DNA of 25,065 nucleotides from positions 1-25,065 of the forward strand of contig CAZGJQ010000020.1 of the NCBI GenBank assembly GCA_964525815.1. Reading direction: 5' to 3'. The position numbers and the translations under genes are program-made. Source of the stretch: UBA1049 sp964525815 (GTDB taxonomy: Bacteria; Bacillota; Clostridia; Oscillospirales; CAG-382). Position 1 is the first letter of the stretch. Every line of letters begins with the position of its first letter. This document shows, piece by piece, positions 7,463 through 14,736 of the stretch. The notes under the pieces are model-generated. The model had not been told where the DNA came from and did no database searches. It saw nothing but the letters and a program-made list of their open reading frames with translations.

Positions 7463-8077
7463 ATGAAGCGTATAATAACCATCGGAAGGCAGTTCGGAAG
7501 CGGCGGTGCTGAGATAGGGAAAAGGCTTGCTGAGCTTCTCGGTATCAATTATTACGATAAGGAAATACTCATAAAGGCAGCGGAGAACAGCGGGATAAAC
7601 AGAGACGCCTTTGAGCGTGCGGACGAGCGTGCGACCAGCAGCTTTTTGTATTCGCTCGCCATGTCCAGCTACAGCGGCCATATTTCACCCCTCGGAGTCG
7701 GCGATGTTATGATGAGCGACAAGGTTTTTTCGGTTCAATCCGAGGAGATTAAAAGGCTTGCTTCTCTCGGGAATGCTGTATTCGTCGGAAGATGCGCTGA
7801 TGACATTCTTTTTGAGGAGAGCGATCTTACAAAGGTTTTTATTCATTCACCGTTCGATGAGAGAATAAAAAGAATCATGGAGAAGCTCGAGCTTGAGGAG
7901 CAAAACGCAAAAAAGCTGATAAACAAGACCGATAAAAAACGAGCATCCTATTATAATTTCTATACCAGTAAGAGCTGGGGAGATGCAAAGAATTATCACA
8001 TCTCGATAGACAGCTCAATTCTGGGCATAAACGGTACTGCCGAGATACTCAAGAGCTTCGTTCTCTCAAGGAAATAG
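7463..8077 (+). CDS. Cytidylate-kinase-like family protein
   Basis: Cytosolic protein of 204 aa matching the cytidylate-kinase-like family (Cytidylate_kin2). It begins KRIITIGRQFGSGGAEIGKRLAELL, a P-loop-type nucleotide-binding stretch, followed by YYDKEIL. Further conserved parts are VFVGRCADDIL and VFIHSPFDERIKRI, then KKRASYYNFYTSKSWGDAKNYHISIDSS. It is a predicted nucleotide or nucleoside kinase. The true substrate of this family is poorly defined and it is not the essential Cmk. The start has AAAGGAG at about 8 nt. It is a single-gene unit with its own promoter and the terminator at 8097-8126. Confidence 0.88.
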   Translation: MKRIITIGRQFGSGGAEIGKRLAELLGINYYDKEILIKAAENSGINRDAFERADERATSSFLYSLAMSSYSGHISPLGVGDVMMSDKVFSVQSEEIKRLASLGNAVFVGRCADDILFEESDLTKVFIHSPFDERIKRIMEKLELEEQNAKKLINKTDKKRASYYNFYTSKSWGDAKNYHISIDSSILGINGTAEILKSFVLSRK

Positions 8078-8096
8078 AAAAGTAAATTAATAACTG

Positions 8097-8126
8097 TCCT
8101 CTGTGATTAAACGCAGAGGATTTTTT
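8097..8126 (+). terminator. Intrinsic terminator
   Basis: Nine-base-pair stem (TCCTCTGTG 8097-8105 with CGCAGAGGA 8112-8120, one G.U), loop ATTAAA, followed by TTTTTT. It ends the cytidylate-kinase-like transcript. Confidence 0.92.
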
Positions 8127-8143
8127 GCGCAACTATTCTTTGC

Positions 8144-8172
8144 TTGATTTATTATGTTATATAAATTACAAT
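8144..8172 (+). promoter_or_regulatory. Promoter of the regulator/methyltransferase pair
   Basis: TTGATT (8144-8149), 17-bp spacer, TACAAT (8167-8172), 20 bp before the XRE-regulator ATG. This places the ribosome binding site in a short leader and leaves little room for an operator other than over the promoter itself. Confidence 0.6.
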
Positions 8173-8191
8173 ATAAACGGCAGGTGATTGA

Positions 8192-8869
8192 ATGTTTAGC
8201 ACAAAAAAGTTTGGAGCTTTTATCTCGAATCTGCGCAAAAGAGCTGATATGACTCAATCAGAGCTTGCAGATATGTTGAATTTGTCTCGTCAGGCAATTT
8301 CTAAATACGAGGTCGGTGACAGCTTTCCCGATATATCTATTCTTATAAATATTGCGGAAATATATAATGTTTCTATCGACGAGCTGATTAATTCCGGGGA
8401 GCCGACGAGAACAGAAGCGGATATTTTGGAAAGAGCCGCCAAAAAGGATGAAGAAATAATTATTAACGATGTTTCAGAGCTTCTGAATCTTGCACCGCTT
8501 CTTAAACCAAGTGTTCTTGATAGGATGGCGCAAGGGTTGAGTAAACAAGGGATTGATATTTCGCATATAGTTGCACTTTCGGAATACCTGAATGAGGAAT
8601 CTGTAATTAAGCTGCTTGAAAACACAAGCTTTAATACAATCAATAAAGAGCTACTCGAAAAGCTGATACCGTTTCTTGACGAAAAATCAAAAGTTGGTAT
8701 CTTTGAAAAGATTTTATCCGGCGAACTTGATTGGAGTTTAATCAAAATAATGCTTCCATATGCGGAACACTTGACAAGTCAGATAGAAGCTGCCGTTGTT
8801 TATGGTGCTATTGATAAAGAGGCACTTAAAACGCTTAATAATTATTGGCGCAACAAAAACCAAATATAA
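8192..8869 (+). CDS. XRE-family transcriptional regulator with helical C-terminal domain
   Basis: DNA-binding protein of 225 aa. Residues about 8-65 are a helix-turn-helix of the Cro/C1 (HTH_3) type (FISNLRKRADMTQSELADMLNLSRQAISKYEVG, ending YNVSIDELI). The rest (about 75-225) is predicted helical, with LLNLAPLLKPSVLDRMAQGLSKQG; I do not recognise a family for it. AGG lies 7 nt before the ATG. The stop codon is followed 14 bp later by the methyltransferase start, so the two form an operon, and the regulator probably controls its own promoter. Confidence 0.87.
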   Translation: MFSTKKFGAFISNLRKRADMTQSELADMLNLSRQAISKYEVGDSFPDISILINIAEIYNVSIDELINSGEPTRTEADILERAAKKDEEIIINDVSELLNLAPLLKPSVLDRMAQGLSKQGIDISHIVALSEYLNEESVIKLLENTSFNTINKELLEKLIPFLDEKSKVGIFEKILSGELDWSLIKIMLPYAEHLTSQIEAAVVYGAIDKEALKTLNNYWRNKNQI

Positions 8870-8883
8870 GGAGTTGTTATATA

Positions 8884-9849
8884 GTGTTCTTATGCTGTAA
8901 TTGTAAAAAAACGTTGCCTTGTAGCTGTGGCAACAAAGTTAAATATAAGGATGGGATAATCCAGCTTACCGATATGCCCGATTTGAACATTTCTACTGAC
9001 AACAAGTACATAGGGTACGAGCATATAGGAAAATATTATTCGGGTTATGACGGTACGGCTTCCATAAGTATGGAAGAAAATATTATAGCTAAAAGTATTA
9101 TTAAGGAGACCGGCGAGGGCATTATTCTAGACTTAGGCTGCGGCGACGGTTATCATACAATACCGCTTATTGCAAACGGTGCGACCGTTATAGGTGGAGA
9201 TATTTCAAACAGTATGATGAAGATTCTGTTTAAGAAGGCAGCATACTTGAAACTTGACACCTCAAGGCTCACCCTTTGCCGTATTAACGCTTATAATATA
9301 CCATTACCTGATAATAGTGTTGATGCTGTAATTGCTAACAGCATGCTTCATCTGAATTCGAACCCGGAAAGAATAGTAAAGGAGCTACACAGGGTACTTA
9401 AACAAGGAGGTAAATTTATATGCTTTGATGATAAACCCACCACAAGAAAAAGAGAGTTAATTGATGATGGCGGAGAAACAATAGAGCATGGAAAAAGAAT
9501 GAGTTTTTTTCATATGAAATATTTCGAGTTGCTTAAAGAATTGGGAATACACGGCGTAAGATACAGCTGGCAGTTCAACCGTGACGAGGTTTGTGAAGGG
9601 TTGTTCAAATCAAAAAAAAGCATTAATATCGAACTGCCTCATAAAGTCGTTTCCATACCTTTTACAGCTTTTTATAACCGTATGAAGGGAAGAGGATTTT
9701 CAGATCAAACGGCTGTACCACAGGATATTCATGAAAAGGTCTTCCGTGAAGTAGAAAGAATTATAGAAGAGAAATACGGCAAGGATTATAAAGATATTTG
9801 CTGCAAGGAGTTGCAAAATAATATAATAATGACCTCATATATTAAATAA
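8884..9849 (+). CDS. SAM-dependent class I methyltransferase with N-terminal Cys cluster
   Basis: Predicted methyltransferase of 321 aa. The GTG start at 8884 is chosen because AAGGAG (8868-8873) lies 10 nt upstream; the longer frame from 8845 would overlap the regulator gene and lacks a ribosome site. Residues 4-15 contain Cys4, Cys5, Cys7, Cys13 and Cys15, a likely zinc site similar in position to the zinc finger of RlmA-type rRNA methyltransferases. Motif I is ILDLGCGDGYHT (81-92), followed by GGDIS, NAYNIPLPDNSVDAVIANSMLHL, and RVLKQGGKFICFDD. The C-terminal 120 residues are not recognised. The substrate (RNA, small molecule or drug target) is not determined. Confidence 0.82.
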   Translation: MFLCCNCKKTLPCSCGNKVKYKDGIIQLTDMPDLNISTDNKYIGYEHIGKYYSGYDGTASISMEENIIAKSIIKETGEGIILDLGCGDGYHTIPLIANGATVIGGDISNSMMKILFKKAAYLKLDTSRLTLCRINAYNIPLPDNSVDAVIANSMLHLNSNPERIVKELHRVLKQGGKFICFDDKPTTRKRELIDDGGETIEHGKRMSFFHMKYFELLKELGIHGVRYSWQFNRDEVCEGLFKSKKSINIELPHKVVSIPFTAFYNRMKGRGFSDQTAVPQDIHEKVFREVERIIEEKYGKDYKDICCKELQNNIIMTSYIK

Positions 9850-9910
9850 TAGATCTTCGTTTTTGTTTTTCACAACAGGGGATTGTATAAAGACCTTAGT
9901 AAAAAATAAT

Positions 9911-9948
9911 ACTCCATTATACAAAATGCATATTTTGTATAATGGAGT
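9911..9948 (-). terminator. Perfect 17-bp hairpin between convergent genes
   Basis: The arms actccattatacaaaat (9911-9927) and its exact complement (9932-9948) flank the loop GCAT. On the minus strand it is followed by ATTATTTTTTAC, so it can terminate the DUF6873 transcript. On the plus strand it is followed by GGGGTCG, so it is a poor terminator for the methyltransferase. The long perfect AT-rich arm is more than a terminator needs. Confidence 0.65.
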
Positions 9949-9983
9949 GGGGTCGTTATCAAATAATTACTGGCAAATACTCT

Positions 9984-10730
9984 TTATTTGTCTGAATACT
10001 CGGTTACGGGTAAAAGCCCACCGTAATCATAAAGCGGCTTATTGCTTAATGAGTATATCGAAATACCGAGGTTTCCGCAGAAGCTCTTTATTTCCTCATA
10101 ATCCTTATGCGCTTTAATGCTTCCCGTAAAAACTAACGAGTCTGATGAGATTTTTCCGGCGCAGCCGCCTACAAAGCCGCAGCTGAAGCCGTTTAGTCCG
10201 ATTCCTTTATTACTCACATAAAGACAGTTGTATCCGAGCTGTGAAAGTGCTTTTTCTATTGATTTATCGCTTGTTATAAGGCTTTTTTCCTCCAGTATAA
10301 TTACTGAGCATTTTGTGTAGCTCTGTTTTAGGCAAACAGCGTTATATTGCTTCAGTTCCTTTATATCTTTGTATATTTCTGCGTTATTCCTACCGCAAAA
10401 AACCGTATCGCCGATTATATAACTGTTAAATACACAGTCCTGCGGGTAAACCCCGCTTATTGTCAGATTAACTCTCGTTAACACATTGTTCATATATTCG
10501 GGAAAATAGTCAGCGCCCTTTTCCGCAATCCATTTACCCTCGGAGACGTTCAGAGTAAGAATATCAGGATGATATGCAAGCTCAGTACTTATATTGCCTG
10601 TTCTTTTCAAAAAAACAGCTTCAATACCGAGAGCGATAAGCTCATCTTTTATCTGTTCCGAAATAAGCGAAGAAACCAGCATCTGTTTAACTCTTCCCCT
10701 CGGAAGATTCGGTGTGCAAAATTTAAGCAT
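9984..10730 (-). CDS. DUF6873-family protein (predicted GME fold)
   Basis: Protein of 248 aa matching in outline the clostridial DUF6873 family, predicted to have the fold of guanidino-group-modifying enzymes. Motifs are PNLPRGRVKQMLV at the start, AYHPDILTLNV, CLKQSYTKCSVIILEEKSLITSDKSI, GFVGGCAGKISSDSLVFTGSIKAHKDY and the C-terminal YDYGGLLPV. The ATG at 10730 is preceded by AAGAGG at a 6-nt spacing. The frame can be extended to 10856, but that stretch lacks a ribosome site and overlaps the divergent Cys-rich gene. Its function is not established. It contains invariant-looking Cys in YTKCSV and GGCAG. Confidence 0.8.
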   Translation of the reverse strand: MLKFCTPNLPRGRVKQMLVSSLISEQIKDELIALGIEAVFLKRTGNISTELAYHPDILTLNVSEGKWIAEKGADYFPEYMNNVLTRVNLTISGVYPQDCVFNSYIIGDTVFCGRNNAEIYKDIKELKQYNAVCLKQSYTKCSVIILEEKSLITSDKSIEKALSQLGYNCLYVSNKGIGLNGFSCGFVGGCAGKISSDSLVFTGSIKAHKDYEEIKSFCGNLGISIYSLSNKPLYDYGGLLPVTEYSDK

Positions 10731-10823
10731 TTTTGTCCTCTTAGCAGGAATAAATTTACAGCCTCGTGTATGAATAATATGTAAATCGCTGTTAATATTA
10801 TATTGGGAAACGAGGTTGTTTAA

Positions 10824-10988
10824 ATGTTTATTGCGTGTACAGAAAAATGTGTTCATCAGAAGGACGGAATCTGCACAAAAAACGATTGCACCTCACAGAA
10901 AAAGTATATCAGCGGAGCTGTGTCCTGTCCGCATTTTGAGCCTACCCAAGAAGACCTAAAAGATCAAAAACGCTTCTCAAGGGTATAA
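10824..10988 (+). CDS. Small Cys-rich protein (54 aa)
   Basis: A short gene on the plus strand with GAGG 8 nt before the ATG. The product has five cysteines and two histidines: ACTEKCVHQKDGIC, KNDC and SCPHFEP (Cys5, Cys9, His11, Cys17, Cys22, Cys35, His37). This spacing, with C-x3-C near the start and a C-P-H-F end, looks like a compact metal-binding fold. From memory, similarly short Cys-rich proteins occur in other Clostridia, often under unreliable automatic names. The conserved-looking part ends near residue 40. The final 14 codons overlap the 3' end of radA on the opposite strand by 47 bp. It is divergent from the DUF6873 gene (93-bp gap). Confidence 0.65.
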   Translation: MFIACTEKCVHQKDGICTKNDCTSQKKYISGAVSCPHFEPTQEDLKDQKRFSRV

Positions 10989-12312
10989 GCTCGACTTCGG
11001 GAAACTTACCCTTTATTTTTCCGATTGTTCTTGCCGGAACCGCAATCCTGGCAAAGCCGAGCCTTGCCGATTCCCTTATGCGCTGCTCTATTCCGAAAAC
11101 GCTTCTTAGCTCTCCCGACAGACCTACCTCACCTATAACCATTAAATCATCGGGAACGGGAGCATCCTTGAGTGTTGATATAAGCGCAAGTGAAGCGGCG
11201 GCGTCACAGGAGGTATCGTCAATTCTTAGACCCCCTGCTACGTTCATATATATATCCTGCGTTGAAAAACGCAAGCCCAGTCTCTTTTCCAGCACCGCAA
11301 GTAAAAGCGAGGTGCGGTTATAATCATAGCCCGAAGCCATTCTACGGGGAGACGGATATGCACTTGGGGTTGACAACGCTTGTATTTCGGCTATGATCGG
11401 ACGAGTACCCTCAACGATACAGACAGCACAGCTACCGGAAACACCCTTCGGTCTCTGCTCCAAGAGCAGCTCCGAAGGGTTACTTATTTCCTTTAACCCC
11501 TCGTCGCACATCTCAAAAACACCGATTTCATTAGTAGAGCCGTATCTGTTCTTTACCGCTCTGATTATACGGTTGGTATGCTGCTTGTCCCCCTCAAAAT
11601 ATAGCACCGCATCCACCATATGCTCAAGCACCTTAGGACCCGCAACCGCACCGTCCTTGTTGACATGACCTACCAAAATAACCGAGATTCCTGCCTCCTT
11701 CGCCATATTAATCAAATGCATTGCGCATTGCTTTACCTGAGTAACGCTGCCGGGTGAGGAGGGATAGTCGTCATCAAAAACGGTCTGTATAGAATCAATT
11801 ATCACTACTGTGGGCTTTATTGTCACAATTTGTGGTACTATTTTATTAATGTTGGTCTCGTTGAACAGCATCAGGTCTTTGTTGCTCACCCCTACCCTGT
11901 TTGCACGCAGCTTAATCTGAGAAACCGATTCCTCGCCCGTTATATATAAAATGCTCTGTGATTTTTCTATGGATTGACATATCTGTAGGAGAAGAGTGGA
12001 CTTCCCTATCCCCGGCTCGCCGGCAAGCAAAACAACAGAGCCGTCCACCAGTCCTCCTCCCAGCACCCGGTCGAACTCTCCAATTCCGGTAGACAACCGC
12101 AGACTGTCCGCAAAGCCGATGGCGCTTATGCTCTGCGCCTTTATTTCGTTATCAGCCTCAAACCTTTTTGTCGCTTTGCGATTAAGATTTTTTTTAGGCT
12201 GCACAATAGCTTCCTGCTCCTCAAGGGTGTTCCATTCACCGCATTCAGGGCATTTTCCAAACCATTTTGAGGTTGTATTTCCGCAATTTGTGCAGACAAA
12301 ATTACTCTTCAT
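10942..12312 (-). CDS. radA: DNA repair protein RadA
   Basis: RadA/Sms of 456 aa, full length, a RecA-like ATPase and branch-migration helicase in homologous recombination. Domains in order are an N-terminal zinc finger (CTNC at 7-10 and CPEC at 21-24, in CTNCGNTTSKWFGKCPECGEW), the RecA-like core with Walker A GEPGIGKST (98-106), IDSIQTV near Walker B, the RadA-specific KNRYGSTNEIG, and a C-terminal Lon-protease-like domain (YMNVAGGLRIDD, VIGEVGLSGELR). The ATG has GGAG at a 6-nt spacing. It is 67 bp downstream of cwlD on the same strand and probably shares its transcript. Confidence 0.96.
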   Translation of the reverse strand: MKSNFVCTNCGNTTSKWFGKCPECGEWNTLEEQEAIVQPKKNLNRKATKRFEADNEIKAQSISAIGFADSLRLSTGIGEFDRVLGGGLVDGSVVLLAGEPGIGKSTLLLQICQSIEKSQSILYITGEESVSQIKLRANRVGVSNKDLMLFNETNINKIVPQIVTIKPTVVIIDSIQTVFDDDYPSSPGSVTQVKQCAMHLINMAKEAGISVILVGHVNKDGAVAGPKVLEHMVDAVLYFEGDKQHTNRIIRAVKNRYGSTNEIGVFEMCDEGLKEISNPSELLLEQRPKGVSGSCAVCIVEGTRPIIAEIQALSTPSAYPSPRRMASGYDYNRTSLLLAVLEKRLGLRFSTQDIYMNVAGGLRIDDTSCDAAASLALISTLKDAPVPDDLMVIGEVGLSGELRSVFGIEQRIRESARLGFARIAVPARTIGKIKGKFPEVELIPLRSVFDLLGLLG

Positions 12313-12379
12313 TAGCTACTCCATGTCCGTTCAGGCATTCATTTTTTCGTTCCGGGTATTTTACAACATCAGCCCGTAT

Positions 12380-13177
12380 TTATGTCCTTTCCTCCGCTCC
12401 CAAAAAGGAGGCAATACCACAATAAATAGTAAACGCCAGCTTTTCTTGATAAGTGTTATCTGCAAGCCGCTGCGCCTCAGTTAAGTTTGACAAAAACCCG
12501 CACTCAATCAGTATTGCGGGCGCTTCCGCACGCTCTAATACAAATATGTTGCTCTGCGGCTTTATGCTCCTCGTGTTTTCGGTTAACAGCAGCTTGGTGG
12601 AATCCTGTACATATTGAGCAAAAGGCTGGCTCAAGGGATTATTACGGGAATAAAAGGTCTGAAGCCCCTTGTATCTTTCTATCGGGAATTTATTCATATG
12701 TATTCCCACATAAATACTGTTGCTGTAGCTCTCCACGATCTTGATACGGTTCAGAAGGTCATAGTACTTCTTGCGGTTTTCCTCCCCGGGCTTGTAGAGC
12801 AGTGTATCGGTGTCCCTTGTAAGGACAACATTAAAGCCCGATACCGAGAGCATATCATATAGCTTAAGAGCCACCTGTAAATTAAGCTCCTTCTCAATAA
12901 AACCGTTAGCTACGGCACCGGGGTCTTCTCCACCGTGTCCGGGATCAATCACTATTGTCAGCGGCTCGTAATCGTTACCGGTAACTGCCGCTATCCTGCC
13001 TTCTATATCTCTCGCACGCAGAAAGGTATCGTACCCTACCGAGGTAAACAGCGACGCTATGCAATAAAAAAGCAATATGAAAACAATAATTGTACTAAGA
13101 ATAAAAAGACTTTGACGGGCCTCCTTAAACATATTTTGTTTCTTTTCGGTCTTAAAAGGCTGCTTTTTTAGGCTCAT
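12380..13177 (-). CDS. cwlD: N-acetylmuramoyl-L-alanine amidase, CwlD-like
   Basis: Cell-wall amidase of 265 aa with an N-terminal membrane anchor (about residues 24-44) and an extracytoplasmic Amidase_3 domain. Zinc ligands are visible in VIDPGHGGEDPG (His81), FIEKELNL (Glu95) and YVGIHMN; the catalytic Glu is in ILIECGFLSN. CwlD-type enzymes remove peptides from muramic acid so that muramic-delta-lactam can form in the spore cortex. That role is inferred from size and anchor; a general cell-wall amidase remains possible. The ATG at 13177 is preferred; a TTG at 13186 is an alternative. The ribosome site is weak (GGGG or GGA), and the start codon lies within one arm of a 12-bp inverted repeat. 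Confidence 0.86.
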   Translation of the reverse strand: MSLKKQPFKTEKKQNMFKEARQSLFILSTIIVFILLFYCIASLFTSVGYDTFLRARDIEGRIAAVTGNDYEPLTIVIDPGHGGEDPGAVANGFIEKELNLQVALKLYDMLSVSGFNVVLTRDTDTLLYKPGEENRKKYYDLLNRIKIVESYSNSIYVGIHMNKFPIERYKGLQTFYSRNNPLSQPFAQYVQDSTKLLLTENTRSIKPQSNIFVLERAEAPAILIECGFLSNLTEAQRLADNTYQEKLAFTIYCGIASFLGAEERT

Positions 13178-13231
13178 ATATTCCAAACACCCCGCAAGCT
13201 TTACTTTTTTTAGCTTATAGGAATATATGAG
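13173..13231 (-). promoter_or_regulatory. Inverted repeat enclosing the cwlD start codon
   Basis: Perfect 12-bp arms CTCATATATTCC (13173-13184) and GGAATATATGAG (13220-13231) with a 35-nt interval. On the minus-strand mRNA the ATG of cwlD sits in the downstream arm. A nested AAGCT/AGCTT pair (13196-13200, 13212-13216) lies in the loop. It is not followed by a T-run. It could hide the start codon in the mRNA or be a DNA-binding site. Confidence 0.6.
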
Positions 13232-13240
13232 GACGGCTTA

Positions 13241-13804
13241 TTATTTATTCTTTGGCGGCTTAACCGGAATACCGAGCAGCTTTCTAATCGGCATATCCTT
13301 TAAGCCGAGATAATAACCGAGCGTACAGGACATTATTCCGGGTATTAAAATAAGAATTGCTATCAGAGGCTCAGCCATTATGTCTGCAAGCAGGTACCAC
13401 GTGCTGTTGTAGGTTCCGTGGATAATTATTATAATACCTTTTGCGATTGCATACGGAACCGCAGCTTGAAAGATATAAAAAAGTACGGTTAACAAAGCTA
13501 TCAGTACTGTAGGAGCGTAGGAAATGAGAGCAATCTTAAGCCCGTCGTTTTTTCTAAGAAAATATATCCTCTCATCATACCGTACCGATTTTTTCAACCC
13601 GTAGAAGAACATCATATCATACAGCAAAAAGCAAAAAAAGGCAATCGCAAAAATCGCCGAGCCGATTATAAATGGTATAGACTGTGAAGCGATAGCTGCC
13701 ATGCTTACAAACAGCCCGAAGGCGCTCATGGTTATCTGTGTAACCCAAAACTTGAAAATATATTTTGAATAGGTAATATATAACCCAAAAAAGCTCTTTA
13801 ACAC
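13241..13804 (-). CDS. Small integral membrane protein of unknown function
   Basis: Protein of 187 aa with about five hydrophobic segments (near residues 22-38, 42-66, 92-110, 118-130 and 143-168) and a basic, proline-containing tail (KPPKNK). The GTG start has AAGGAG at an 8-nt spacing, which is strong support. I recognise no family motif. It lies 63 bp upstream of cwlD on the same strand, so it may be co-transcribed with cwlD and radA. Confidence 0.75.
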   Translation of the reverse strand: MLKSFFGLYITYSKYIFKFWVTQITMSAFGLFVSMAAIASQSIPFIIGSAIFAIAFFCFLLYDMMFFYGLKKSVRYDERIYFLRKNDGLKIALISYAPTVLIALLTVLFYIFQAAVPYAIAKGIIIIIHGTYNSTWYLLADIMAEPLIAILILIPGIMSCTLGYYLGLKDMPIRKLLGIPVKPPKNK

Positions 13805-13852
13805 CCTGTATTCTCCTTAAAAAAATATATGTCTCCAAAAATCCTTTATGGC

Positions 13853-13888
13853 AAAAGCCGGCTGCCAATCAAACAGTTCCGGCTTTTT
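13853..13888 (-). terminator. Terminator-like hairpin after the cohesin-like gene
   Basis: Nine-base-pair stem AAAAGCCGG (13853-13861) with CCGGCTTTT (13879-13887), loop of 17 nt. On the minus strand it ends in TTTT, 21 bp after the stop of the cohesin-like gene. The plus-strand side also ends in T, so it can work in both directions. Confidence 0.7.
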
Positions 13889-13908
13889 ACGGCTTGACTT
13901 ATATGCTC

Positions 13909-14664
13909 TTATTTTCTGCGTTTATCGATAATAATACCCACCAAAACAATTATTACCACCACCGCAACAGAAAAAACTATCTTCCAAACATTATCCGAAG
14001 TACCTTTTGCTTCCTCGGAGTCGTCCTCCGTAGCGTCTTCGCTATCCTGCTCGGAGGAATCGGCAGAGGACTCGTCACCCGGCTCCTCACTCGATTCGTC
14101 CTCCGTGCTTATTTGCCCCTGTGAAATATCCGGCTCACTCTCCAAATAAACGGTCATTACAACCTCGTTGGCATAAAACTCCTCAAACAAATCGTTATTC
14201 ACTATTGTGTTTTTTAGATGCAGCTGCTCGCCGTTTGCTTCCTCGGAAAGAACCTTCAGAGTAACCGTTGTAAATAAAACACCGTCATCAACAATTCCTA
14301 CTTTTTTTGCTCCGCCATATACGTAAGTACAGATAAAATGCTTGTTATCATCTCTTGGATATACACCGGACAAATCGTCAAGGTCATTTCCCCAGCTCTC
14401 GGGTACATTATGCTTCCAGTCCACTACCTCAAAGCACTCAAAGTCAAAAAACAATCTGCTCTCCACAATAACAATACCAACGTCATCCCTTATATCGTTG
14501 ACAGCAATTATTACCTCAAACGTGTCCCCGACCTCAAGACTGTCATATTCTGCTGTCATGGAAAAGGCGGCGCTTAAAGCACTTGCCGGTACAGACAGCG
14601 AAAGAGTAATAACAACTGCGCAAATAAAAGCGGCTAAAAATATTTTCGTCCTATTTTTCTTCAT
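13909..14664 (-). CDS. Secreted, membrane-anchored cohesin-like protein
   Basis: Exported protein of 251 aa. The ATG at 14664 has AAAGG at 8 nt; the longer frame to 14718 starts at or before the -10 box and is rejected. Residues 1-30 are a signal peptide (MKKNRTKIF, hydrophobic core, VPASALSA). Residues about 32-180 resemble a cohesin-type beta domain: a duplicated strand pattern with YDSLEVGDTFEVIIAVNDI, then FDFECFEVVDW and GVLFTTVTLKVL. Next comes an acidic Ser/Glu/Asp linker of about 45 residues, and then a C-terminal TM helix ending DKRRK. There is no LPXTG motif. Cohesins bind dockerin modules, but no dockerin is seen in this window. A perfect-consensus promoter drives the gene. Confidence 0.78.
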   Translation of the reverse strand: MKKNRTKIFLAAFICAVVITLSLSVPASALSAAFSMTAEYDSLEVGDTFEVIIAVNDIRDDVGIVIVESRLFFDFECFEVVDWKHNVPESWGNDLDDLSGVYPRDDNKHFICTYVYGGAKKVGIVDDGVLFTTVTLKVLSEEANGEQLHLKNTIVNNDLFEEFYANEVVMTVYLESEPDISQGQISTEDESSEEPGDESSADSSEQDSEDATEDDSEEAKGTSDNVWKIVFSVAVVVIIVLVGIIIDKRRK

Positions 14665-14706
14665 TTCAATGACCTTTCCTCTCGGTAGTGAGCAAGCTCT
14701 GATATA

Positions 14707-14735
14707 ATTATAAAACAACCTCGTATATGTGTCAA
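14707..14735 (-). promoter_or_regulatory. Perfect-consensus sigma-A promoter of the cohesin-like gene
   Basis: TTGACA (complement of 14730-14735), 17-bp spacer, TATAAT (complement of 14707-14712). It begins one base after the stop codon of the upstream phosphoesterase gene, so the small gene can be expressed independently and strongly. Confidence 0.92.
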
Positions 14736-14736
14736 G

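Noticed and set aside
10731..10856. N-terminal extension of the DUF6873 protein to 10856
   Set aside because: The internal ATG at 10730 has AAGAGG at 6 nt and begins with the family's PNLPRGRV block. The extension overlaps the divergent Cys-rich gene.
11996..12484. 162-codon plus-strand frame across radA and cwlD
   Set aside because: It is antisense to two confident genes, low in complexity and unlike any domain.
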